The position numbers and the translations under genes were made by a program. A stretch of DNA of 64,000 nt from Micropterus salmoides (Eukaryota > Chordata > Actinopteri > Centrarchiformes > Centrarchidae), in NCBI RefSeq assembly GCF_014851395.1, contig NW_024041484.1, positions 6,396,183 to 6,460,182 on the forward strand. Direction: 5' to 3'. Under the pieces are notes generated by a model that did no database searches, was not told the origin of the DNA, and worked only from the letters and a program-made list of their open reading frames with translations. Below, piece by piece: positions 48,073 to 59,249 of the stretch. Within the stretch, counting starts at the first letter, position 1. Each line of letters opens with the position of its first letter.

Positions 48073-48638
48073 CTTAATGATATTACTTTTCCCAGTAACT
48101 AGTAGTGTAACGGATTACTTTACTAAGTAACGCCCGCGGACTAAGAGACGGCTCCCCCACCCCGAGTCTCGAGTCCACCGGTTCCCGCACACCTTCTCGC
48201 CAGTAAACACCGGTCTGCTCTTCACTCATGCATCCATCAGCACCGATCCGACTCCTCCCCTTCATCCCCCACCTGTCTTCCCCTCAACCCTTCATCCACC
48301 ACACCTCGACCCCTACCCCTCATTCCTCGACCCTCTCCCCCATCCCTATATCCCTCAGCCCACCCTTCGGGCACTCGATCAGCTGTAATACTGCCATTAT
48401 TGTGTCACAGTCTAAGATGCAAAGAACATTGTCGTCCGTGGTAAACTTTCGACCAGCAAAAGCTTTCAACCGCGATGGGGTGGTAGTGAAAGTAGTATAG
48501 TAACGTAATGAGTAACGTAACTAGTTACTTTTATCACCCAGTAATAAGTAAAGTAATAAAGTAATATTATTAATGAATTTTAAGGAGTAATAAGTAACGA
48601 GTAATTTATTACATTTCTGAGTAACTTGCCCAATACTG
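47980..48638. mobile_element. hAT-type non-autonomous element with perfect 8-bp duplication
   Basis: Left terminus cagtgttgggcagcaat and right terminus gtaacttgcccaatactg form an inverted pair (cagtrttgggca). The word gtcctgtg is present immediately on both sides (47972-47979 and 48639-48646), an exact 8-bp target duplication. The interior holds a self-complementary (TA)n zone at 48007-48067, a C-rich unique-looking core at 48130-48400 and many gtaac/agttact words near the ends. No transposase. Confidence 0.88.
48007..48067. repeat. Palindromic (TA)n zone inside the hAT element
   Basis: Two TA runs are separated by tcattaagtaat and bordered by tacttaat/attaagta words, so the whole zone can fold into a long hairpin. 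Confidence 0.85.
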
Positions 48639-48646
48639 GTCCTGTG

Positions 48647-49635
48647 AGTCCATGGAATGGATGTATCCTGTGCAGAGCTCACTCATTTATTCAAAAGATA
48701 TATCTGGATAGAGAGGATATGTAGTGAAGTAGGGGTAGTTGGATTGGAAAGGGGAGGATTTAGGTTAAATGCAGTGTTAAATGCAGTGTAAAATAAAATG
48801 TAGGGATTTAAAATGGAAATCTTCAAGCTATGTTTTAGTTCATCATTTTTAACCAGATGTTAGTAGTGGACCATAACATGTAGCACATGCATCCAACATG
48901 TAAATTGTGTGAAAAGGCTGAAGAAAGGAGGAGGGGGATGTCTCAACATGCCGCATATAATAAATTCTTCCCAAGTGGAAACAGACAGTTAGGATCATCT
49001 GGAGGAGGGTGTGCACTCAGTTCAACACGTGTGGCTCTCAGCTCTGTATGATGTGGTTCCACGATTTGCTGGACTCAACTTACATATGATGACTAAGAAC
49101 AGTAGTCTGCCAAGTCAATCCACTGAATGTAACTAGCAGCTGTAAATCTGTCCTACATGACACGCTTCATTAGTGGCGACGATTGGTTAGGTAGGATTGA
49201 ACCACTTACTCGAGACCCACTGCCTCAACAGTCTCACACACATCATAGCCCTTTTGCAGTTTTATGATTATGTTTCCACTACAGAGCCGAAAATGAGACA
49301 GTTGGGATTTGGGCTGAGGAGCGAGTGTGCTTTATACCTTTTTTTTAACAACTGCATACCTTCCTGACATTTCACTGGGGTATATACACATATATAAAAA
49401 AACAAACACAAGACCTGCTGGTAATAGAAGTCATTGTATCGTGTATGCCATTGTCTAGCCTACAATGCTGTGTGCCTAATTTGCAGTTAGCCTACTTAGA
49501 CTTGTCTTACTGGGTTTAAATACTAGAATTAGTAGATTCTTGCTAGAGGACCCGATGACACGTCAGTGGGCTGAGCGGAGATGATAAGCGCACAGCTTTG
49601 TCTGTGTTGGCTGGCTCACCTTTCATCAGGACTAG
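48647..49635. other. Intergenic DNA, no gene recognised
   Basis: Nothing identifiable. Confidence 0.4.
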
Positions 49636-50105
49636 ACAAAGTCAACTTTATTGTCAATTCTACCATTTACAAGGTACACAGATGATTGAAATTGTGGTTC
49701 TCTCATGACCCATGGTGAATGCACAACAAAAAAATTATTTACAAGTCAAACAAATAATTTCCAAACTTGAGTGCAAATATTGTCCATACTGTTTCCACAG
49801 TGCAAAGGTGGATAGCAGCAGGGTTTTTTTGATTGTTTGTTTGTTTTGTGATCCTTTGTAGTTATGCATTCCTTTGTAGTACCGTGCTGATATAGGTGGG
49901 TGGAGGTTTTGCATTTTAGGCTTTTGGGGCAGAGGGGAGAGGAAGGGGAAAGTGTTCAGCATCCTAACGGACTGATGGATGGAACTGTTCCTCAGTCTGG
50001 TGGAGCTGGCACGGAGGTTCCAGTACCTTCGCTCAGATGGCTTTAGACTGAAGAAGCTGTGTGAGGGTTTGCAGGCTAGGCGGGTCCCGTAGATGTCTAG
50101 ATATG
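49636..50105 (-). mobile_element. Non-LTR retrotransposon/SINE 3' fragment
   Basis: Begins (plus strand) agtcaactttattgtcaatt, the inverse of a frequent fish retroelement 3' end, and extends to an area (ctgttcctcagtctggtgga, gaggttccagtaccttcg) that I recall from the same kind of element. A 130-codon minus-strand frame (50127-49735) runs through it but looks like non-coding repeat sequence. Confidence 0.5.
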
Positions 50106-50185
50106 AGAGTGGTATCAATCTTCTCATCTAACTTTTGGCAATAAAGTGAATGAGGGCATTTTCCATAATGTCAAACTACTGCTTT
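50106..50185 (+). repeat. Right-end fragment of fold-back family (44986)
   Basis: gagtggtatcaatcttctca, tctaacttttggcaataaag and ataatgtcaaactactg match the right terminus of 44986-45421. Confidence 0.55.
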
Positions 50186-50640
50186 AACTTGAACGCAGAG
50201 AGAGCTGCAAGAACATCAGTGACTTTTAGCAACTCATCCCATTGACCTAAGGTCCATCTTCCTCTCAGGAGTAGTTTGCTAGTGATGCTTATGTGGCTCG
50301 AGTCAATTCAGCGAATAAGTTGTCATCATTTTTTAATTAGTAATTGAGTTATTGAGTGAGAGGAGCAGGCTGGTTATGACAACAATGAATCACCAGATCC
50401 CCATTGCCCTAGAACAACTCCATTTTTAATTCCACACTGGCTTTGTGGCTTCCAGTGGAGGACTGTGGTTGCAATTTGCAGCTCCTGTGACGTATGTTAG
50501 TTTGTGTAATGTGTGAAGCTTGACGAAAGCATGCCTTTACAACTTTCCATTATCTTTCAGAACACTGATTCCATTCAAGATTTTCTGCAAGATTGTTATT
50601 AAATTACCTGGTACGTAGTTATAATAAAGTTAAAAAATGC

Positions 50641-51099
50641 CAGACAGAAAATTTTATTTGCATGAACCAGTATTGAGCTGGGACTGTTACTGAATGTAAT
50701 ACGGGAGTGTGGCGGGGAAAACAGACTGGGAGTCGTCGCAAAGTAAACGGGACATGCACAGTACAAGTGTAGGCTATAAGTGTTATTGACACGGTTCAGA
50801 ATATTTTAATAAAAGTACCAATTCAAACTCTGTCAGTAGCACCATGTGTCTGCTTTGCATGACTTATAAGACCCAATCAAGAGACCCGAGTGTGAGCGTC
50901 TGCGTCTTTAATGTCCTCCGTTTTTGCCCGTCGTCACTAAAACGCTACTTGGAGTTTCGAAATGAAAAATGGGGTCGGCAGCGTTTTCAAACTTCTCCGT
51001 TTTAGGTCTTCGTTTTTGCCGTTGTAGTCTGGACAGGAGGTGCAAACCTAACAAAAGGTCTCCGTTTTAAAACGAAAATGCAATAGTGTGGACGGAGCC
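50641..51099 (+). mobile_element. Copy 4 of inverted-repeat family 'F4', 5' truncated
   Basis: From attttatttgcatgaaccag to gcaatagtgtggacggagcc it parallels 34975-35403 of the fullest copy. Shared words include gggagtcgtcgcaaagtaaa and tggacaggaggtgcaaacct. The first third is missing. Confidence 0.72.
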
Positions 51100-53759
51100 T
51101 TTGATGGAGGAAAAACAAGCATTGGACGCATTTGTATAAGTAATAATGACTTGTGTCATACAATGTGTGTCACATAAGTGCATAGACCTGATTTTACACG
51201 CAGGGGACAGGAATGTCTTATTTCCACTTATTCATCCATTCAAACAATGAGCGACAAGTGTCATGTTAGATGTTTTGGTCAAAAAAGTTTCTGTCTGAAC
51301 CATGACAGAAACATCCCCATTGGCCTTTAATGTTTACCAGCTGATGTCAACACTGTGTAATTCTCCTGCCACAGAAATGACCACATTCACAAATCCACGT
51401 CAGAAAACCTTGTTAAATGTTAATTATCCAAAGAGGAGAACAGTTCACAGTGTTGAGTAAGAACAGTGTTCTCTTGGTAAGAACATTTACAACGCCAGGA
51501 TTTTATGAGGTCTTACACTCTCAAACTAAAACAAATGCAAAGAGAGGTCAAACACAGAGGTGAAACAGCTACTTAGAAGATCCACAGATGTACACTGAAT
51601 TACAGAGAAATAAGCAAATAGTGTTACCTCATCTCTAATGCTTCTTTGAGCACTTTGCCAAAGCCTGTGTCAAAACAAAACCAAAACAGTAGGACACTTC
51701 ACACAGCACACAGAAACATACCTCGGAAAATTGAGCTAATCATCAAGAGAACATCACGAAAACAGTCAAAAAGTCTTGGCAAGCGCTTGCATTAAGTAGG
51801 TGGACATTGTCCGTAAGATGACAAAGTTTTACCGAAGGAATTTTTAAAAGAAGGTTGGGTTTGTGCACAGAGGGAGGTTGAGCAGACAACACGGGAAAAC
51901 ATGATGTTACAAACTTGTCGAAGTGGGACCAGCCTACTCCAGACACATCTGAAGAAGTGAAGTTATCAGGGGGGGGTTGTTAATAAGAAACCTTTTTCAT
52001 ACAACATACCTTTACCTGGATGATACAGTTAGAGATATGTGACAATTTATCATGTGCCAGTTTAGTCAAACTAAACCTGTTTATTTCACAGATAGAAAAT
52101 GTGAGAAAATAGTGTAAACATTTTCCCAGGGCCCAAGTAGTTGTCATCAAATTGCTTGTTTTTTTTTTCCAATCAACAGTCCAAAACCCAAACAGATTCA
52201 GCTTACTATCACATAACACAAAATTTGCGAAGTTGGAAAATCGTATAACTTAAATTATTGCCCAGCCAGACACTGAATTTGTATAATCTATCTATTTACC
52301 AAAATACAGCAAGTAATTTGCTCTCAGTAGCTTCTTTCTTTAGACAGACCCTGCCTTGTGTCCATCTTTACTCTACATCACATTACGGTTTTACACATCA
52401 AGGCCTAAACCTTGATGTGTAATAGATAGAAATAGATAACAGAAACAGCAGTTTCTGCATTGCATCACTATCTCTGCCATTGTTACAAATCATTACATGT
52501 CTTCAAGTGATATTCCTGCTTCAGGATTGTTAATGAGAGACGTCAGTTAGACATGTTTCTTTGCCTCAACTGTACCCTTTAAGTCTTTGTTTTCATGCGT
52601 GTGATATCTTTGACCTCAAAGACTGAGCTCAGTCACTTCTATAGCTGGCCGCTCCACTCTGAAGTTTGTGACCTTGTCATCCCCAGCCCCCCACGCAAAC
52701 ACCTGTCCTTGTTTGGTAGTTGCAGGATTCGCTCAGGGACAGGTTTCTAGTCACAGGTGATTGGCCGAGTATGCGTGTGAAGCCCCAAACACACTTCAAG
52801 GACTGCAATACCATGTAAGGAATGTCCCTGCAGCTTCAGGGAGCATCATGGTGACAGGTCTATGTTTGTTGGAATTTGGCTTTCACTGCTATTTACTTGG
52901 CTGTGTTGTTTTCTGTAGTGATTACTGTTTAAACAAAGTGACGGCTTTGTTGTGGCTTCACTTTTTTTCCTAAACTACTAATACCCAGGGTGTAAAGCCT
53001 GGGAATTGGTAGCATCTGGCTTTTGTCTTCTGTGTGAAAGGGTACAATTGTCATTCACTCCCGGGTTAAATTACTCAGTAGTCACGGGAATTGATCAGCT
53101 CTAGCAGTGATATAAACACGACACCCTGGTGGAATGACAAATTTCTGGACCACATACAGATGTCTGTAAATGTCTCATCCATATGTTTATGCACTCTTAG
53201 CATGCTTGGCTAACAGTCGACCAGTTGTGACTTTGTATCCGCACTGGGACGTCTTTCAGAGCGCAAACTCTAACTAACCCTAACACTGTAAACACACTTT
53301 TACCTGCCCAGGATGGTGTTAACCAGAAACACCTTATTTTTATACAGTCTCTAGGCTGCACACAGCGACCATCACAACATTGTCACTGGCCTCCATGCTG
53401 TTCTCTACTGTTTACTAACCCTGTGATGTCAAATACAGAAAAAACAGAAACGGCAAACTAAAAATCCTTAATATGCTAATTTTGGTATAAAAAGGAATGG
53501 GAAAAGTTGCATTTCTTTTTGGGGGAGACTTTAAGTCAGTTGACAACCTACTAAAACCGACTCCTTGTTTATTTTGGTCTGTGTGCTAGCAAATTAGGCT
53601 TCGGATGTTTGGTAAAGCTTCGATCATTTTCCTCGATGATTAAGTCTGAAACTTAAATGGCAGATACTTCCAAATGAGAAGTTGAATACATAAGCAAAAG
53701 CAGACACCCTTTCCCAGTTCAGTACACTCAGGAGTTTTGCTGCTCCAGCCTTATTACTT
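51100..53759. other. Intergenic DNA, no gene recognised
   Basis: A perfect 13-bp-stem hairpin lies at 52391-52422 (ttacacatcaagg / ccttgatgtgtaa). No gene or element boundary recognised. Confidence 0.45.
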
Positions 53760-53769
53760 GTTCTGGTAA

Positions 53770-53960
53770 GAACAGTAGCTAATGGTCGTTAGCTTATGTT
53801 AGCAAATAGGTAAATATTGCTGGATAATTGACACTGAGCAGTTGCTGAATTTTGACTCTTCTTAATTTGTGCTGTTACAGTAGATTGTAGCATTTAGTAT
53901 TATCCCATACCTCTTCGTGTGCTGACATAGCAGCTGCTTCAGCAAACATGAAAACAGTAT
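53770..53960 (+). repeat. First of two diverged direct repeats
   Basis: cagtagctaatgg, ggtaaatattgctg, tagcatttagtattatccc and gctgcttcagcaaa reappear in the same order at 54137-54200 and 54694-54765, either side of another element. Confidence 0.5.
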
Positions 53961-54200
53961 ATTCTGAAATAATTTGGATGAAAACAGTTGAATGCCTCAG
54001 CCTGTTTGGCCCTTACTAATTTCTAATCCATGTAAACAATTTTGTATGTCAATACCTCCTAAAAGCATAAATAACTATCCCAAATACTATCCTGAAATTG
54101 CTGTAAAGCCTACAGTCAGCCTTTCTTTGTCTGTATAACCAGTAGCTTATGATGGCTAATGTCAGCTAGCGTTCGCAAAGTTTTGGTAAATATTGCTGTG

Positions 54201-54693
54201 TAGCGGACTCGACCGCCTTTGTACTCGGTCTTATCTCGGTCTCGGGATTTTATTTCAAGACCATAACTTTGGGAATATCAATAAATTGCTTTTGCATTGC
54301 CTGATTTGTTAAAATCCTAACTTTGATTGGAAGTAAAACTTATTGCTTTAAATGCAACCAATAACCCTAATTAAACATGTGTTGTTCCCGTTAACGACTG
54401 TCACCCCTCCCCGCTATGCTTACGTTGATTTCAGCTCTTAGTGTTTATATGTGGGTGTTTTAATGGGAAAGTGGATCCTTCTGATCACTTTGAGAAGTAC
54501 CTATGATCTCGTTCCACATTTTATTGGGCGCATGCAATGCAGGGAACTGGTCTTGGTCTTGACTCGGTCTTGCCCTCCCTTGGTCTTGGTCTCGAGTGCT
54601 CTCAGCCCCTAAAAGTCCTGGTCTTGTCTCGGTCTCGATAAACTCTGGTCTTGGTCTTGACTCTGGTCTCAGTTTGGGCGGTCTTGAACACTA
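54201..54693. mobile_element. 'ggtcttg'-rich DNA element, hAT-like
   Basis: Left terminus tagcggactcgaccgcc and right terminus gggcggtcttgaacacta form an imperfect inverted pair (tag...accgcc). The right 200 bp contain many repeats of ggtcttg/ctcggtct. No target duplication is readable, and there is no transposase. It splits the second copy of the repeat at 53770-53960. Confidence 0.6.
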
Positions 54694-54699
54694 GGTTTT

Positions 54700-55410
54700 A
54701 GCATTTAGCATAATTCCGTAATGGTAATTGTGTGCACCGTGGCTGCTGTTCAGCAAAGGTAAGAAATACAACATACAATATTGTGTACGTTTTGCACATA
54801 GAACGTTTTCATTCAGTATAAGTTTCTAACCTGCTCACTCACTGCACAAAACTTTTCAGCAGTTTTTCCTCACATGTTCCATGTGTGTGTGTTCCTTCAT
54901 TTGGACGGCATCACAAAGTGGACAGAGATAAAACCTCATCCCTGACATGAGCATGACCTTGGGCACATGGACATCCCCAACGCTGTCCTCTGATTGGTTG
55001 GCCGGCGGCACAGCCTACTCCGAAAACACAGACAGTTGCACGCAGCGCTTCTCTGCATCTGTGTGTGCAGCTGCGTGTGCAAACAATAATGTGTGTGTAT
55101 GTGTGTGGGTGTGTATTGCTTGGTACTGAAGAGGCAATACAATGACGATTGAACCAGTTGTTTTAAGAGGCGTGTGTGTGCGTGTGTGTGATCAGTTCCC
55201 CAGTGAACCCATTGTTAGCCAACAGCTCTCTGATGTGATCTCGGCCCCTGATCAGTCCACATGAGTTTGGCCTGTTTAAATTTGCACCAGTATAATACTG
55301 GATGATGGTCATAGTCATGTTGTATGTCATGTGATCCCGCCTTGAAGCGACCATGGGTTTTAACAGCTTTGGCAAACCCTGGTGTCTGTTTTCTCTTCTT
55401 TCATTTGAAT
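54700..55410. other. Upstream flank of slc38a4 promoter
   Basis: Short GT-rich stretches at 55088-55120 and 55170-55190. No exon recognised. Confidence 0.4.
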
Positions 55411-55488
55411 TATCTATCTATCTATCTATCTATCTGTCTTTCTATCTATTTATCTATCTGTCTGTCTATCTATCTGTCTATCTATCTA
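55411..55488. repeat. (TCTA)n/(TCTG)n microsatellite
   Basis: A tetranucleotide array with TCTG and TTTA interruptions, about 90 bp upstream of the proposed slc38a4 TATA-like box. Confidence 0.92.
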
Positions 55489-55544
55489 CATTTTCCTTTG
55501 TACTTGTTCACACTGGTATATAGGAGGAGTCTGAGTGAACTCTG

Positions 55545-55720
55545 CCCGCCTCATTGGTTGACAGAGGTCCTCCCTCCTCCCTTTTAAAAGCCTGCTGACT
55601 TACCTGAGTTACATTTCAAGATCTGCAGCTTCTCACCCACTCACTTGTCTATCATTGGTCTTTAAAAAAAAGGGGGGGGGAGGAACAATCCCAGAACCTC
55701 TTTAAGGAACTTTTTAATAA
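55545..55720 (+). promoter_or_regulatory. slc38a4: Probable slc38a4 promoter and non-coding first exon
   Basis: An inverted CCAAT box (attgg, 55553-55557) stands about 30 bases before a TATA-like ttttaaaag (55582-55590). An exon of roughly 110 bases would end at 55720 with donor TTAATAA|GTGAGTATG. This gives a 5' untranslated exon to join the acceptor at 59021. The assignment rests on motif spacing only. Confidence 0.45.
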
Positions 55721-58700
55721 GTGAGTATGACTGATTGGATTGAAAAAATGGCTAGGCTACCAACCTTCACATGCACATGACTTCACTCTTCTAGCTGTTT
55801 GAGGAACACACAGTTGCTTGTATTGTCAAGTAAGTCAAGTAGACCAGTTTCGGCAGTGTCTTTCTGGGAGGGATTTGTCTCTCAGGTGTTGGCTGATGCA
55901 AGAGTTTGCTTGTTAGGTGGAGGATGTCTGAAGAAGTTGTGTTGTTTTAAACTGATCTGCTGTAAGAAAAGATCTTATATTTCTTTTTAAAGCATGATTC
56001 ATAGTTGTCTTATTTCGCAACTCCTCAAAGGTTTAGAGATTGGAGCAAATCTGTTTTTTGTCATTTCAGCTTTTCTGTCTCAGTGCACTTCATCTCTCTT
56101 TTACAGTGAATGCTCGATCTTACAACACAGAAACTAGGGTTTGGAATTCTGTGAATCCATTTAAGCTATAAAAAAAGAGAGACGATACATGCAAGTCTTT
56201 TTGTCTCCAATTCAAATTGAAGGTATGTGATCTTCTGACCCTATACTCTGAGCAAAGTTCAGTAGGTTGTCCTTGCAGTCCTTTAGCCTAATGTTTGTTG
56301 TGTAAATTAGCAGCTGTAAACCCAGGTGTGAAGGCATCCCAGGACACAATGGGATCTAAATGATGCCGACTTTCAGAAGGGATCTTGCATTCATTTGACT
56401 TTTACTTATAAATGAACATCCGTCAAGCCCTTGCCAGCGCCACGCTCTCTCTGCATGGCTCTGGAGCACTCATAGTGACGGAGTAGGCTACAGAAACTAG
56501 GAGTGTGGTGGAGAATTTGGCGGAAACACTTCAGAAGAGTCTGAGAAAAGTTTCTGATGCTCCAGATAAAAACAGAACTCATTCAGTTACGCGTTCGGAG
56601 GAGGGATAACATGGATAACCCTTGGTGCAGCCCGAGCCTGGTGCGAGCACACCTGTAGGCATACAGGATACACACGTGTTTGTGTAATAACACAAACACT
56701 GTTCCGCACTGCAGGTTTAGTGTGTGAAATACTCTTCGGGTTTTGGCTGTGAAGGTGTTGCCTTTAATCCAGTATGCAAATGGACTCAGCAGCCCTCTGT
56801 ATGGCCATGTGTGCAATTGTGTTTGGGAGGATTAAATTAGATGTAAGCAAGAAAAACAAGTTCCAGCAACAAGTGGTCATTAAAGATGGACTTTACACAT
56901 GTTATGTTAATTGTAGGTGTAAACCCGTTTCTGCAATGCAAGTCTGATACCATGTCAGAGCCGGGCCTGTGTGCCACATGGCACACTGCGGAACGTGTGC
57001 TTCTATGATGTTATGGTTGTAACTTGGCAGCATTAAACTCGGGAACATACAAAGTTAACCAAGTTGGACAGGTTAATCCTCTTGGCAACGAAAAGTGAAA
57101 ATTGTTCTCTATTTCTCTCTCGCCACACAGCAGACAGCGACAGTGAGAGATTAGGGGTACTGGAGTGTGTAATGTGGTTGTTAACGGTAATGTAGCCACT
57201 TAATCTCCGTTGGCTCACAGAGAGCAGGTTTTAATGCAGCCTACATCCGAAGAGCAAGATCACAGGGAAAACAACAGCCTACCAATTGTTTAACAGAAGG
57301 TTATGTCTTGTAGATCAAACTGCATCAGCCAGGTTGGGTCAAGATGGAGAGCTTTAACGCCTCTGACATTGTTTACAGCTGATAACCTTGTTGGAACAAT
57401 GAACACTTACTTTTGCTGCATAGTGGCACATTGACTGTATACACTCTTTTCATATTGTGATGCCCTGCTGCTAAACCACTTCCTTCAGCTGTTGCTTAAC
57501 AAGCATCCTTTGGTATTTTCCACCAGTTGTTTTTTTCTGTTTTTAAGTTAATGCAGTTAACTTAAATAAATAACATTAAAAGATAACAAGAATAAAAAAG
57601 CTGCAAACTCACATACACCTTTCTGTGCTTTTTGTAGCTAGCTAGTGAACCTCATCAAGACCAGTCAGTGTAACTGTCAGTTATGTTTCATTTGCAGCTC
57701 AGTGGGAAAAGTGGTTTGTGCAGTGGTGGACAGTGTTGGGCAAGTTACTTCCCAAATGTAATACAATAGATTAACTTGTTACTGTCATTTGAGTGTAATT
57801 AGCTATATTACAATATTACTGTCTCTGAATTGTAATGCTTTACACTACTTTTGCGTTTCTTTTTAGTTCACTGCTATTTATTTATTCTAGTGATGTGCAG
57901 AGTTATATCCACGGATCAGGTGGGTCTTAAAAAATCATAAAATTGACCTTCTGATTAATAGCGGGGGGGTGAAATAGGATGAATTGTCTCCTATTAAGAA
58001 AGACGGTGTGCGTATTTACACCTAATTTCTGCTGTGTCCCTCGTTGTGTGTCACACCTCTTTTGTTCCATGGTCTACTCACTGTTTGTCAGTTTGTCAGT
58101 GACTAGACCATAGATCTTTCCTTCCAGCATATCAAAGAGATCTCTGTGAAAGAAACAAACAGCACTGTAAATAATTAGGCCGTTAACATAACTTAATGAT
58201 GAATGCTTCAGATGGAAAATGTAAGTGTGTGCCCCCTCTGCAGTGCCTTTGCCACTAATGGTAGTGGGTGAGGTTGAGTAAATCACCTTGTACATGAACA
58301 AGGGGGCCTGTTGATGGTCAGGCAGCCTCATAAACCTGTTGCATCCTTGACCTGGTCGCAGGGTCTGTTGATCAACTCCAGCCAGCATTCACTGTGTACA
58401 TCAATATCAGCTTAAGGGAGATCATTTTGTATTTTATTACATTTACATTTATTCGTTTAGCTGGGGAATTGAACCCAGGTCTATCACACCGCCAGGTGTG
58501 TCTTATCCATTGCGACATCGCCACCTCCTTATTATATATTGTAATGTACAATCAACAGTCAATCAACATGACAAATAAACAGAAAGATAGTTGTGAGTGT
58601 AATACCACAAATAAAGCTTTAGTAAAATGGAAACAGCAAAAAAAGCTTTAGCCCTGCTAGTGTTGGTAAAGCTGTATGAGGCACCAAGGTTGCATCATCT

Positions 58701-59021
58701 CACAGCTTTCCTCTTCAAGGTAACATAACAAACAGTCCTTTTCCAGGAAGTGGGATGGACTCGTTTGCAGACTAGAGGGACCCATTTTACTCTAAAGTGT
58801 TCTTCATCCAGGCCAAAAGGCTCCGTTGAGACCGATAACGCATCTGCAGGCCTGTAGGCAGTTAGAAACTGGCATTCCTGTGGAAAAACTTGAGCGTTAG
58901 TGAATCTTTAAGACTTGGGCAAATAGCTACTTTTGTTGATGATCTGAACAGACAGCTTCAAAACAGTGTTAGTCACTGAAACTTCCCTCTGTTTGTGTTG
59001 TTTTTAGGTCTTTTCTTATAG
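55721..59021 (+). other. slc38a4: Probable slc38a4 5' intron (inferred)
   Basis: Between the proposed first exon donor and the acceptor cttttcttatag|g at 59021. It contains a fragment of a hAT-like repeat at 57731-57860 (cagtgttgggcaagttactt) and no coding sequence recognised. Confidence 0.4.
57731..57860 (+). repeat. hAT-element end fragment
   Basis: Starts cagtgttgggcaagttactt and continues with gtaat/attact words like the ends of 47980-48638, but no right end or duplication is visible. Confidence 0.55.
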
Positions 59022-59249
59022 GTGACAAGGTCTAGCAGCGGTTGAGGAAGAAGCACATCACCGCCTTGTGAAATCTAAAACTGAAATCCTACCGAACTTC
59101 TCCACCTCTTGTCCTTGCACCACTATGCCGGGAGCTGTGGATCGTATGGAGCTTAGCAAAGTCTCCACAGAGGCTGATGATGACAGCAACGACAGCCTGG
59201 ATGACCACTACACAGAGCCCATCGACTCTGAGAAGGCCACCATCGACAG
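59022..59249 (+). CDS. slc38a4: slc38a4 exon with start codon
   Basis: Acceptor cttttcttatag at 59021; 103 untranslated bases; coding 59125-59249 (125 bases); donor CGACAG|GTCAGC. Encodes MPGAVDRMELSKVS..., acidic and Ser-rich, like the mammalian SNAT4 N-terminus (MDPMELR). Phase 2 at the end. Confidence 0.85.

Noticed and set aside
48228..48500. 90-codon Pro/Ser-rich frame
   Set aside because: Lies wholly inside the hAT element's C-rich core, with no known domain and no start context.
55411..55488. Short tandem array as a CRISPR-like array
   Set aside because: Units are 4 bases with no spacers in a vertebrate genome; it is an ordinary microsatellite.
55324..55587. Frame with repeated Ile-Tyr-Leu-Ser
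   Set aside because: Produced by the TCTA microsatellite.
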